Below are positions 36,280-48,299 of a stretch of DNA of 64,000 bases, one piece after another (the first letter of the stretch is position 1; each line of letters starts with the position of its first letter). The notes beneath the pieces were generated by a model, which saw nothing but the letters and a program-made list of their open reading frames with translations, made no database searches and had not been told where the DNA came from. The position numbers were made by a program, and so were the translations under genes. Origin of the DNA: Polytrichum commune (lineage: Eukaryota; Streptophyta; Polytrichopsida; Polytrichales; Polytrichaceae); the NCBI GenBank assembly GCA_950295325.1, contig OX485807.1, positions 35,928,440-35,992,439 on the forward strand, in the 5' to 3' direction.

Positions 36280-36576
36280 GGCATACTAAAAACACTAGTT
36301 GAAGATGTGACTAGCGTGAATGCCTTCACAAAGAAAAGGGATAGAAGCAGCTGAATCTGGTAAAAGCCAAGGAACACAGTTGCTATGACAGGATTGAGTT
36401 GGTGTTCAGTATCCAAATGGACAACTAATGTCAAAAGTCGCCTCTAACCCTTCCATCTGGCCACTTCAATTTATACATATTTGTGTCCTGCAGCGAAACT
36501 CTAGTAGGCATCTTCAATCCTCCTCATCTTCGTCCATTAGATCATCATAGTCGTCGTCACCCAAAGGGTCCAGAAA
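36280..36576 (-). repeat. Duplicated 3' end of TAF7 (degenerate copy)
   Basis: A direct tandem copy (period 297 bp) of 36577-36875. It repeats TAF7 3'-flank sequence and ends with a degenerate copy of the acidic C-terminal codons (about 36516-36571, reading DDDYDDLMDEDEED then stop on minus). The proximal copy belongs to the gene; this distal copy lies beyond the stop codon. Confidence 0.8.
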
Positions 36577-36818
36577 GGCATAATAATAACACTAGGTTGA
36601 TGATGTGACCAGCGTGAATGTCTTCATAAAGAAAAAGGGATAGAAGCAGCTGAATCTGTTCAGGGTCAAGGTACATAGTTGCTATGACAGGAATGAGCTG
36701 GTGTTAAATATCCAAACTGGACAACCAATGTCAAACCTCGCTTCTATCCCTTCCATCTGGCCAATTCAATGTATACAAATTTGGGTCCTGCAGCGAAACT
36801 CGAGTAGGTATATTCAAT

Positions 36819-38762
36819 TCAATCCTCCTCATCTTCGTCCATTAGATCATCATAGTCATCATCACCCAAAGGTTCATCAGGATCAGTATTGGGAGCTTTG
36901 GCTGTGGGTGGAGCAGCAGCAGCAGCTGCCGCAGCCGCCTTAGACTTCTTTGAACCAGCAGACGCTCTTGGTGCAGGTTCCTCGGCCTCAGCATCATCAT
37001 CTGCATCTTCTTCTTGTTCAACAACCTCGACATGTAGTAGCCAGTCAAGGATCCCTCTGACACTCTCTGAAATCTTTCAGAATGACCTTTTAAACCATGA
37101 TTGCAACCTTATCGAAAACCTTACTAAAAAGGCTATTTGTGCTTTATAAGGCTATGTAAATAAGAATTCCTCCGGACATGGCAATAAATGAAGTGCTTCA
37201 AAGAAAACTGAGATATTTGAAACGACATAATTATCAGACCAAAAGTAACAGAAAAGGATATCGACATCCCTTGCTGTGCCACCAGCCATAATGCTCTGTA
37301 GGTCATTCTCCACTTGTTGCACCAAGTCTGGCTGTACTCAGAGACAACCAAGTAGCAATCTCATTGTCATATATTCCTCCACTGAAGTACGCAACCAGGG
37401 GTGAAAAGGAATTTTCAGCAAGTATACATTTCAAGGGTACACACTAGTTTGCACACAATTCCTGTGTGTTTGTACTATTATTTGGTGAAATGCCACCTTC
37501 ACTTTCTTCCATACTACAATAGCCAAGGGACCATCCCAAGCATCTCTCTGGGCTGACCTTTCATGCAATCATGTTAGAGCATATGCGACATCAGAAGGCA
37601 ATGGTCACCCTGTTGGTACAACTACATGTGTTTTAAAGAGGACATCGAAAGAGGATCGTTCCATATCCTACAGTTTCCTTGCAACTTCCAAGAGATTTAC
37701 AAGGAAAGAGCAAAGAGGACTCGTACAAAAGAGGATAGGAGAATTGACCTAACATGGGTCTCATGAGTACATGTTGCAGGGAAACGAAATCCAGAATACA
37801 CTTTGTATTTTTGTGCATTCTTCTTTTAGTCTTGGAGATTATTCTCCAAATGAGATTATTCTACAATGCTGTGATCTGTTCCAGTCGATCTGCTGATACG
37901 CAAAATTACAGGCAGGATGCACTCACATTGAGATCTGGTTCTCGACGGAACCGTCGGCGCCGAGCATCACGCATGGCTGGAGTCAGCCCGTGCTTGTACT
38001 CTGGACCTTCGGGAGCTGGTTCTCCATCCTCCCGCACCATAATCATCTGCACACAAGTCGATGATACTTGAAGTTCTCCGTGTGCGTCTGGCAAGACAAC
38101 ATATGAGGAAGTACGAGGAAGAGGGACATACTCATATAAAAAGCATGAGTACTAGCTGACCTGCCCAATGTCAGCTGTTTTGATGAGCACATTGTCATCA
38201 TAAGTTTTGTAGGACTCCAGAACACAAGGCAAATCCAGCAAGGATGCCGGAAAGCGGTCCTCTCCTATAGTGAAACAGCCTGTCCTCCCATCCTCTGCAC
38301 TAGTAACCACACAATGTCAAGTCTCTCCACCCTCCTTCCCCACAGGCTAGCAACCTTACAACAATTTCCCTCAAGACATACATCTTTTAGTTATGCCGAA
38401 ATCTTACGGTTAGGACAAGAGCGACTGAAACAGAGTTCAGAGTAGCGCCTCAAAATTCCTATTCTCTCAGAAAAGAGAGGAAGCACAGGAAAACATGGTG
38501 GAGGAAAGTCCCCTAAACCTAGACTCGGATATGTACCAGAATCAGCGTAAAAAAAAGGCAATTCCGCCCGGTCTTCAATCACAGACATAGCATACGCACA
38601 AACGGTACACAAAGTATAAACCCTAAAATGTAAATTCAGATGCTGACCTTGAAAGGCAAGGTCCAGTGAGCCATCGGCAGCGGCATCAGGATCTTCGTTG
38701 AGGATCCGCTCCAGGCGCTCCGCGACCGATTGCGGCACTCGAAGAATGAAATGCTCCTCCAT
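36819..38762 (-). CDS. TAF7: TFIID subunit 7 (TAF7), 213 aa, 5 exons
   Basis: TAF7 is a TFIID subunit that binds TAF1 and restrains its activity during promoter recognition in the nucleus. Exons on minus: 38648-38762, 38161-38294, 37927-38046, 37266-37331, 36819-37025. The sum, 642 nt, gives 213 aa, close to the Arabidopsis protein. Hallmarks are the N-terminal MEEHFILRVPQSVAERLERIL, then FPASLLDLPCVLESYKTYDD, IKTADIGQMIMVRE, HGLTPAMRDARRRRFRREPD, and the DLVQQVENDLQSIMAGGTA helix. The last exon encodes an acidic tail with nine consecutive alanines. The first three junctions are firm. The exon 4 donor (GAT/GTCGAT) and exon 5 acceptor are weak and were chosen by homology and phase; an acceptor near 37056 would add residues such as SVRGILDWLLH. 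Confidence 0.9.
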
Positions 38763-39771
38763 GTCGCAACGCAAAAAAACAAAACAAAACAAAACAGAGC
38801 AAATCCCTCAGCTCGTAAACCTCCAAGTGAATTGCCCCTCCTTCATACCTCCGAACCTTCGCATCAACAACACCGCCGACATCCCAGAAAGACAAACACA
38901 CATGTCATCGGATCGAATCGACAATTGTCTCGTCCGGTTAGCAATTGAGAATCCCGCAGATTGTCATTTCCAGTTTAGAAATCGAGCATGAGATGCAAAA
39001 GTTGCTTATACGTGGTCAACGTGAAGATGCTCTGTTTCTTAAACCACTAATGTTTTATAATGTTTCATATGCACGTTTTATCCAAATAATTAATTTTGAA
39101 AAGTTGGATGTTGATGAAAAAAAGAAAAAAAAAATCAAAGTTTTTGGCAATAGTCATGTTTAATTACTTGTAAGAGAGAGAAAATTTGAATCAAAATTTG
39201 CATAAGGAGTTATCTTTTTATACATAAACGTGTTAAAAAATTATGTGCAACTAGGGTTAATAGCGAGTGTGGGAAACTTAATGCCATTGGAGACGTGTAT
39301 TGACCCCAACACTCATTTAGAGTGGCCTTCGGAGGTTTTAACATACTTAAATTGATCCAAAATCTTGACATAAGTTGCATGGAATCATGACACACCATCA
39401 TCATGTGTCTCTTCATGATTTGAGCAAAATACGAAGTGTAGATGCAAGCAATACATTTATACATGGACTCAATATAGGATTTGTCAAAATTTGACCATGC
39501 CACAGTCCAAGACGACCCTAAACTACTGGATGATAGTGGAGAGGTACCCAAACCAAACATAGTGGTTGGCAGTTCAATTCCCAGTTGTGATCGTCTCTCT
39601 ACTTGACAGAAAACTAGCCAGATGGTCAAATGCCTCATGTGTGTGTGTGTGTGTACCCTGCCACATGCTCGTAGAAGGTTTATGATATTTGTAGAATTAC
39701 TTTGGTGTAATTTTATGTTAGCACAATATCATCACTTGATAATTATGCTTTGATATTACAATATCGACATG
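38763..39771. other. TAF7 upstream region and spacer
   Basis: The first ~200 bp presumably carry the TAF7 promoter and leader. The rest is AT-rich with a (GT)8 tract at about 39639-39654. The 142-codon minus frame at 39210-39638 has no recognisable domain, no flanking exon signals and a compositionally ordinary sequence, so it is not called. Confidence 0.4.
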
Positions 39772-40253
39772 CATACGCCTCCCGCCTAAGTATGCACCCG
39801 TTTAAGTACGCATCCCGGTAAAGTACGCATTATTTTCCCGAAAAAATAGGGTTCATGTTTATTTAGTTCAACATGTCATGGATTGTCATTTGGCGCAAGT
39901 TTTGAAGATTCTTGCATTTGGCTTTCAAGGTGACAGCCCGGACCTTACTTTGAAACGATTCAAATAACTTTCTAAGATCATCGAATGTTTCCTCAGCCTC
40001 TTCTCGAACTTCGGAGCAGAGTAATTGTTCCTCTATATCAACCACTTGCGTATAAAGTGACTCGAATCCGTCTTGCTCAGCTTCGCTATGATCTCACATC
40101 GTTGGGACTCATTGAGGCGTTTCCCGTTCGGTTTCTTCGACATTGCAGCCGAATCAAGCGATTAGGAACCCTAAACCCTAAAGTGCGCACCTACCGGCTA
40201 AGTACGCACAATCCTCCCAGGTTCAAGTTGCGTACTTAGGCGGGAGGCTACTG
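39772..40253 (-). mobile_element. pogo/Tigger-type deletion derivative
   Basis: The right end (reverse complement) reads CAGTAGCCTCCCGCCTAAGT next to TA. The left end CATACGCCTCCCGCCTAAGT is its imperfect partner, so the CAG start and TA target fit the pogo/Tigger group. AAGTACGCA-like words repeat near both ends, as transposase-binding sites often do. On minus, near 40145, an ATG opens MSKKPNGKRLNESQRCEII, resembling the CENP-B/Tigger helix-turn-helix start. It runs to a stop, then a second frame (40045-39863) ends LRQMTIHDMLN like a Tigger transposase tail. The catalytic middle is deleted. Confidence 0.65.
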
Positions 40254-40391
40254 TATATAGCTTTGGTAGAACACGCTTCACGATACCACTTGATGTTATT
40301 GAGGATTGTTTTTAGCATGAATTAAGAGGAAATAACTTCATGACCAATTATCAACCTTTTACATCTTCCACACCAACATACCACACATTTA

Positions 40392-40937
40392 CTACTCCAT
40401 TATGGTATTTAGTGTCATGTACACTATTAATGAAAGGTCTAAGCTAGATTCCTAGAGGTCTCGAATGTGTTACGTCTGCTAATTGTCAATATGCTACTAT
40501 TTGTCCACACAAGTAACTTATTTAAAGTGAAAATTTATTTACATTAAGACATTTAGCGTAGTTCATTGGGATACGTGAGATGATAGATTTGAGTTTTAGT
40601 ATGCAAGGGGAAGACATTATTGAGTATACTAATGGCAAGTGTCAAGCGTTTATATTCTAGGATGCAAGAGGAAGATATTCTTGAGCTTACTAATGCCAAA
40701 TGTCATTTGTGTACACTTTTAGTCAACTTGTAGACCATTGTGCAACACAAGCATACACCTCATAACAGTCTTTGGACATGCTCATGCCATGATATCAATA
40801 AGCATACTTGAACGCCAAGTGTTATGGGGTGACATTGATGATGAAGTTGTTGATCACTAGTGTAACATGGCATACGCCTCAAAAGAGGGTAAGTGACACT
40901 ATTATGCATGTGACATTAAATACCATAAGTGGTGTAG
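40392..40937. mobile_element. MITE related to the CTACA-ended family
   Basis: The left end is CTACTCCATTATGGTATTTA and the right end (reverse complement) CTACACCACTTATGGTATTT, each leading into AGTGTCA or AATGTCA. About 546 bp, non-coding. Its ends resemble the family at 17850, 29943, 40987 and 62154, but the interior differs. Confidence 0.6.
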
Positions 40938-40986
40938 TACTAACTAATGATTTTAGTATAAAATATTCATAATAAATGTATGATCA

Positions 40987-41383
40987 CTATGCTAAATATT
41001 GTATTTAGTGTCACCAATTATAATTGCTCAATACTAATTGTAAACCACCCGTGTACTGTCACTATCATTGAATGCAAACCTAACAATAGTTGTCATTCAT
41101 TGTAAAAAAGAAAAAGCGGGGCATTATAATTTTACAATATTGCAATTATTGTCACTAACTAAGGTGATTTTCATCCAAATTTCAATCATCCATGACAACA
41201 TTTCATTACATAAATGTTGGGATGCAAAATATACTAGACTTTGTTTCAATAACTGGCATTTGGATGAACTAGAAGTAAGTTGGGATGACAATACTTGTAT
41301 TATTATTCATAAGAAGTGTCACTAGAAAAGTTACCTCAATGACATAAAATACCATATGACACTAACACAATACATTAGTTTAG
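40987..41383. mobile_element. MITE, CTACA-ended family
   Basis: It starts CTATGCTAAATATTGTATTT-AGTGTCACC and ends in a worn inverted copy (GACACTAACACAATACATTAG). The interior parallels 62154-62528 in the same order and orientation. It lies just upstream of the SYF2 leader. Confidence 0.6.
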
Positions 41384-41701
41384 TTAATTATTTTTAATTA
41401 TAATAACACATTAAATTCCCAAGGAACATCATGTGTCCATTTCGTCTTGTGAACGGAACGGAATCGTTCTCTTTCGTTCCTTTCTAGACGAAGTTCGTCT
41501 TCGTCGTCCAAGTTTATCTTCTTCGTTCTCCTAGGGTTTGTTTCCTCGCCTTCCTTTTCGCTGTGTTGTTGTTGTTGTTGCGGAAGGGAGCAAGTCAGGG
41601 TTTGCAAGGTTCGGAAGATTTGTTGGAGCTTTTGGTGCATTATCGGTGCTTTTTACGTGCCAAGTGATTTCAGGAAGCGTGCAACGGCTCTGGAGTAGGT
41701 C

Positions 41702-43977
41702 ATGGCGAGCGCCGCGTCGGCCAGGGTGCATCCGGCGTGCATAAACGCCGGGAATCCTTATCATGAGTGTTCAGAGTATTGTTTCCGGAGGATCGCGGAT
41801 GGACGAGTAGCTGGCCGTGAGGGTGATGCTTCCGCTGCTGGTAAGTTTCCAAATTTCGTTTATGAGGATTTCAATTTTTTTTGCAAACAGAGGGTTGAAT
41901 TCATGGAGAAGATTGAGAATCAATTATACTACATGTATGTTCTACAGTATCCAATATGTGAGCAATTTAGCTGGAAGTTCCATGCCCCTGACAAGTAGCC
42001 TAAAATTCTCTTTCAAATGAAGGTTGGAGGGATTGTGGTAATGAAGGAGCAAGGGAATATGTGGTTTATATATGCACCGGATGCTTTGTTGCACTCGTGG
42101 GCTGCTTTACATGTTGTTGTTTTACACTGCATCTGCATGTTATGGGAGTTCCTAAGGGTTTTCCAATGTCATTGACAGATTCATCTAGACAGGAAGATGC
42201 AGGACTACCAACAGCCTTTGGAAGGGGTCCGGCAGAACCTAGGATTCAACACAAGGGCACCTCCAGGGTACCTCAAGCAGGTGGAGAGGATGACAAAGCT
42301 GGGGTTAGGCAGAGCCAAGAAGATGCTGAACCTGACAGGTCTACTCCTGCAGATGAACCAGAGCCTGTGGACCCCGCTGCATACGATGCAATGACTCCCA
42401 AGCAAAAGAAACTCTTTGACTTGCGTTTGAAGCTGGTAAGTATCTACTACATACAACTCAACAAGAGTTCATGTCTGGCGGTTTTTGCAGATTGAGAAAT
42501 ATGAATTGAAAATAACATTGCAAGATGTTGTGCAGTTCAACTGATTGTAATGGATCAATTATTCTGATGTAGAAAAAGTGATCTGATGGCTTTTCTGATC
42601 CTCTGGCCAAGTGGAGTGTATTAGGTTAAGAGTGTAATGATATGGGGGCTTCTCGTGGGCTAGCTCCTATGAATAATTTGTTCTGAATTTGCAAAATACA
42701 ATGTAAAAGACATGTACCACCATAGCTGAGTCTACTGACTGGTATTGACCAACACAGAGTTTGCTAATTTGACTGTCATACTCAGTGGTTGCAAGGCAAA
42801 CCTACTGATTGTTGAGCTTATACTTTTGGTGTAAGTTATGATGGTTCAATGATAAAGGTTTTCTGAGGCATGTATTATTTAGCGATGAGATGTCCTTTTG
42901 ACAATCAGGAAAGCTTTTCAATTACCGGGGAGAAATTTTAAAATATGGTTGTCATTGTTTGGACAGAATGCAGCACGAAAGGCCAACCAGCTTGCTATAG
43001 TGGCTGAGAAGAAGCGAGAAGATGCTCCTGAAGAGCCAAGGGGGGTTTCTAAACAGAAATGGTTTGAAGAGAAGAAACGAAAGATCGGGAAGCAGCTGGA
43101 AGCAAATGGTCTTGATATGTCCAAGGCTTACATGCTGGACACACAGGAAGATGCAGAGGCGAAGTACAAGAAATGGGAAAAGAAGCCAGCTCCATTTGGT
43201 TGGGATGGTGAGTAATCACTCCTTGCATACGTTCAGTATTTTTACTAGTGACCAAGCCAATTGTTAATATGATAGCTTCAGATGTGGATTAAATTACTGC
43301 TAATGTAGAAATTTAACTAAGAGGTGCACATATCTCCTGCAGTGTTTAATCAGCGCTCCTTGTACAACGCTTACAAGAAACGGACTAAAAATGTGGAGAT
43401 AAGCTTTGAGGAGTATGTGAAAGCCCGTGAAGCTGATCCTGACTTCTATCGTGATGGTGCCAGTCTGGAATATGGCAAGGTACTGGTCTGTGGATTATAT
43501 GCAATGTCCTAGACTGTGTCACTGGCATTTACTTCAGTCTTCAGGTCGAGAACTGGGTTAGTTTGTTGAAAAGAAGATGTGTAATGGCAGCTCTTCTAAT
43601 TTCCTCTGTATGTGAGAAGCTTTAGTCCTCTAGCTCTATGGCTTTGACTTTCTAATGTTAGCTGCATAGTGTGTTATGGGTTGTTGATTTTTATTTTTTT
43701 TGTTTCTGCTGAAAACTAATAGAGATTTTAATACTTGTTTGCCTTACAGCAAGTTGAAATACCAGAAGAGAATATCAACAGAATGGTACAGGAGCTAGAA
43801 AGTAGAGGTAAGAGTCGCAAGGAATTCAGCCGGCGGCGCAAGTTCCATGATGAGCGGGATATTGACTCCATTAATGACCGGAATGAGCACTTCAATCGCA
43901 AGATTGAAAGAGCATTTGGGAAATACACTGTGGAGATCAAGAACAACTTGGAACGTGGGACTGCTTTGCCTGATTAA
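41702..43977 (+). CDS. SYF2: Pre-mRNA-splicing factor SYF2, 333 aa, 5 exons
   Basis: SYF2 is a nuclear spliceosome component of the NTC/Prp19-associated group, bridging the catalytic RNA core in yeast and human structures. Exons: 41702-41840, 42179-42435, 42967-43207, 43343-43479, 43750-43977. All have GT-AG junctions in phase, giving a 1002-nt frame. The N-terminal plant-type block HPACINAGNPYHECSEYCFRR (split here) has a cysteine/histidine pattern shared with Arabidopsis SYF2. The SYF2 domain fills about 125-333 with MTPKQKKLFDLRLKLNAARK, then KQKWFEEKKRK, FGWDVFNQRSLYNAYKKR, ADPDFYRDGASLEYGK and the RRKFHDERDIDSINDRNEHF helix. The acidic segment between about 47 and 125 is low complexity. 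Its neighbours are not related except that U5 snRNA also serves the spliceosome. Confidence 0.95.
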
Positions 43978-44660
43978 CTCTCTTTCCACTATTATTCACA
44001 ACCAACATCATGTGTTTTATCCTACTGGATAATACAAGTTTCATCCCAAGCCAATATTCCTCTCCCTTGGAAGCTCTAGTTCTTGCTGATCCTCTTGTTG
44101 TTTGCAAATGGGCAACATAAGACATAGTGACACATGATCTGGAAACCATTAGGAGTTGCAGGGCTCAAGTTGTGATCACTTCTGGCAACATACATTCATT
44201 TCCATTGATTCTAGGTGACAGTTGGACTAGTCAACTGTGGTGAGCCTAGTTCAATTTTCCTTGGAGATGAAGCACAAGCTGGTTTGGATGAAGACCATGG
44301 TAGTAGCGTCATATTGTGCAACTTGACAGACTTCTCTTGGAGGGGAAATTGTTCCTTCTCATCTCTAGGAGATCTCAGAATCTGAAAGTATGAGCTTCCT
44401 CTGTTGGAGCAGCTACATTACTGTTTGTACATTACTGAAAAAGATTAAGAAGCATTTATTGTTCGATGGAAAACATTTTCTACCAGGACATGTCTTACAG
44501 TTCACCTACTATCATTGTTCATGTGCTGAATTGGGTGGAGTAATTCACTTTTTTATTTCCACTTTATTGCATATGAGTTTCGATTCTGGACACATTCAGC
44601 ACTGTAAATGAGATAGAAGTTATGATAAAGTTACACTACTCTGAAACATTTAGTTACTAC
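43978..44660 (+). other. SYF2 3' region
   Basis: Probably the SYF2 3' untranslated region followed by a short spacer. There are no coding signals beyond short chance frames and no transposon ends. Confidence 0.4.
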
Positions 44661-45520
44661 GCCTTGCACAACTTAACCCCTAAGTTAAGTTTCTAAAAGG
44701 CCCAGACTGGGCCTCTCCAAGCAAAAAAATAGCATATTTGAGCTACATTCTTTCATTCTTAGCTAATCATGTCAAAAGTGGCCCTATCTAAAATCAACTT
44801 ATTCATTAAGTGCATTATTTGAATAAGCTAAATACTTTGATGTTGGTGAAGATTCAAGTTCAAATATTTAGTTTGGGTGCTCTTTGATGTAAATATAAGT
44901 GTATTCAATTATCAATGTTCAAAATTTGTATGTTTTTATTTTCTCCTTGACACAAGATAACGTATATAATAAGGTTTCAAACACATAAATATATAAACAT
45001 GATTTTTGAATTTGGTGAAGCCCGCATAAATTGTGTATATGGCAATATGTTGAGACCCCGTGTCCTTCAAGGGTTAACATGAGTAGTCTACAATGCACTT
45101 GCAATTGCAATCCTTGCTTTGTGATGGTACAAGGTAAGTGGGCCTTAAATGGGAACTTTTCACTCTACGCCCTCTTCTCATAAGCTATGAAACATGCAAT
45201 AGTGCAAGATGATTGACAAATCCAATTTGCACATGTAGCTATTTTCCTCATAATATTTTGAGCTCATATAAATATGTTATTCGTTATCACAGTGAAGATT
45301 ATCAAATGCGTCCCTGCAACCATGTTTCTTGTTGAGCCTAGAATGGTGAACAAGTTTTGAGCATGTAATCCAAATAATGTAAACACACATATGTTTGGTA
45401 TCTATTCTTAGATCCCCATATGGATATTTGGTACACCACTCAAATATTGTGGTTGCACCCACATGCTACAAGTACATACCAAACCACAAGTGGAGCTAGA
45501 TTGGTTGCTAAAACAAACCC
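44661..45520. repeat. Diverged dispersed repeat (copy 1)
   Basis: About 44661-45060 aligns with 58.62-59.0 kb in opposite orientation, sharing GAGCTACAT, AGCTAATCATGT and TTTTCTCCTTGACA blocks. It aligns more weakly with 48.30-48.70 kb and 48.70-49.08 kb. About 45.2-45.5 kb belongs to the same neighbourhood as 9.1-9.4 kb and 58.3-58.45 kb. It is probably an old retroelement or satellite remnant without coding capacity. Confidence 0.6.
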
Positions 45521-45848
45521 TGGCAATATTAACATCATGTTCCTCGATCATAAAGGCCAATTACCCCATAAATTAACCCTAGAAATAACAAGACATTCAC
45601 ATTATCATGAGCATCCCACCCAATGCTCACCGATATGGAATAGAACCTCAATGGTCGTCCTACTACAACTACCCCGAACCATCACTCATGACAATTATAT
45701 GTGTACATAGCAAACCACACCACCCATAGACCACACATTTCCAATTACAACAAATCATCCAAAAAAGTACAATCTCAACAATCCTACACACAATCCCACG
45801 ATCACCACAATATCACATAAAGTAAACACATCATACAAATGAACAAAG

Positions 45849-45853
45849 CCCCC

Positions 45854-45884
<31 letters not shown>

Positions 45885-45892
45885 ACACACAA
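45849..45892. repeat. C22 homopolymer joined to an (AC)n microsatellite
   Basis: About 22 consecutive C residues run directly into about ten AC units. A nearby (AT)n tract spans about 45953-45975. Exact lengths in such tracts are error-prone in assemblies. Confidence 0.9.
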
Positions 45893-47710
45893 CCACCATC
45901 TATGCCACAAGATCTCTATGTCATAAAACCACACTCAAATATGATTCTCCCCCATATTATATATATATATATATAGCCGACTTTTCAAAACTTTTACAAA
46001 GTTTGAACTTCCTCTTTTTAGAGGCCAAATTCTTTAATTTCTTCCTCTTTGCAATACAAGGGTGGGTGGGTGGGAACATCCACAAGACTCTCTCTATATG
46101 TTTCTTGCATCTTCCTATTTGATAGTATAGTATCACATTGCATAATAGAGTCATTTGCCTAATGTCTCGTAGTATGTATTGTACTACATATATACACCTT
46201 GCATACATGGTTTGCCTTGCAAGAATACATACCTTATTTGGATTTTTTGCTATCATATGGTATTCATCTCCCAATGTTTGATTATAACTATCCCATGTTT
46301 TGGAAGTTAATTGCCAACCTTCTTGCCTCTCTATCAAGTACGTCTAACTAGATCACCACATGTATGTTGTACTTACTAAGGAGATGTACCTAGTAACCTC
46401 AACCAATATCTATGCATAAAATGTCATGATCACAATACATCACTACATTGACTGTGTGAAGGGCCTGCCTCACATGTGCTCATACAACCAACCAACAAAC
46501 AATCGAGGATTAGTTACGTACACGAGGTAAATAACATCAGGACCCAATTGTTATCCATGTTGCACACACTTAGTTCATTTCAAATGCACCAAAATATTTC
46601 AACATACAACACTCACTGTAAAACAACATATGGGTGTTCAAACATGTTCTTTGGCCATGATTAGGTTACTCCAAGTAGAAAACTCCTCTTGGTGATGAAC
46701 CCTAGTTACTCTTACTTCAAGCACTTATCTATTACCCTAATGTGTATACACATAGCTCGCTGCACCTCTCACTTGCGTGAATGGTTTAAAATAGGTGTTT
46801 TTTTAGGGTTAAGGGCTTATATTGTAGTACTTACGTATGGTAAGTTCTCGTAACCCTATTTTTACTTCATTCATCTATATCTCTGTTACATCCATTCCAT
46901 GGTAAGTATGATTTCTTTCCATGTGTGTAGATATAGTATAATCTAAGTTTATATCATCTATTTTACATGTATGACCTTTGCTATGTCTATTTATGTAAGA
47001 GTTTAAACTTTAATTTTTATGTAACATGGCATTAATCGAGAGAGAGAGAGAGAGAGAGAGCTCCTTAATAACCCTAGACAACAAAGATAATGGAAACCTA
47101 GCCAATTTAAGGGTATACAACCTAACCAATGACATGCAAATAGCATAAAGACTACTAGGCTTCCAAAACATCCTACATGCAATATTTTACGCCATTTGAC
47201 TAGCCCTTGTCAACACACAAAACCTCCTTCATGATACACACATATTCATTGACAACTTAAACATTATCCACCTCCTAAACAATCACTTAGGACGCCCATC
47301 CTCCCAAACACAATCACCCTAACAAACTACTTATAGCCTCCATAATACACCTCATCACATGGTTCCCACAACAAAATTGCGATTCAAAAAGTTAGAGCCC
47401 ATACATGCATCCATGAAAATGACTAAGCAAACACCTTAACCAACAATAGCACTTGCCAAACCCAACATAATCCCAATACCACACATAAACATAGCCCACA
47501 CCATACCTTAAAGACTGACAAAACCACCATCATCAATTGACCTAACCGGAATAATAAGGAATGTAGAAGCATTCATAAAGAAAGAACACAATAAGCTCAC
47601 AATTGAAAAAAAGCCAAACAACTCCTTGACGCCAACAAATGGATCTCTAATGACTAAATTCACCGCAGCTATTCAACTCCTTCTGAAAATCACAACAAAC
47701 TACATATGCC
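45893..47710. other. A/C-rich, G-poor spacer with (GA)12 tract
   Basis: The plus strand is unusually rich in A and C from about 45.5 to 48.3 kb. A (GA)n microsatellite lies at 47038-47060. No gene is recognised. The 126-codon minus frame at 45957-46337 begins in an AT microsatellite and shows no domain. Part of this region may belong to the retroelement relic that follows. Confidence 0.4.
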
Positions 47711-48067
47711 CAATTACGCAAATCCTACAATTCATATGCACTCAATATATGGGCAACTATAGGAAGAAATATCTTTTGGCCCCAAATGTTTACTAATCAT
47801 GACTGCACACTATGCCATAACAATGACAAAGACACATGACCACATTTACTATCCCTATGCAACCACATATTCCTCAAAGGTCTAAAAATAACATAACACA
47901 ATGTTGACACTCAACAACTAGTCAACCTGCTTGAATCATACATCCACACAATATACCACACACTCACAAACGCCAACAACAAAGACAAGCATCCACAAGA
48001 AAATATCATCCCATCATGTGTATTACAATGCTCATGCCCAACAATAAAACATACATGCTTGGCATGA
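47711..48067 (+). pseudogene. Decayed LINE-like reverse-transcriptase C-terminus
   Basis: One plus-strand frame, interrupted by two stops, reads a C-terminal zinc-knuckle-like pattern: CTLCHNNDKDT, stop, PHLLSLCNHIFLKGLKIT, stop, HN, then LVNLLESYIH, and ends KHTCLA before a stop. The C-x2-C-x9-H-x4-C spacing followed by a histidine-asparagine helix resembles the zinc-finger tail of many non-LTR reverse transcriptases. No catalytic region was recognised upstream. The match is weak and based on pattern only. Confidence 0.35.
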
Positions 48068-48299
48068 CTTCACTCATGCATTATGTATATTTAAGGCACG
48101 CCACAAGAACAACCTGGTCCATTCATTCCAACTCCCATTACTAGAAATCACATGACATGATATGGATTAAGCCATTACAACAAAAAATGATTAATACAAG
48201 TCTCTTATCAATGCAATCAAATCACAAGGATGGAAAATCCACTCATAATCACTATTGCAGGTGTCCATGACTCCATACACACAATGATCGTTAACCTAA

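Noticed and set aside
39210-39638. 142-codon minus frame
   Set aside because: No domain, no splice context and no similarity recognised; probably a chance frame in AT-rich DNA.
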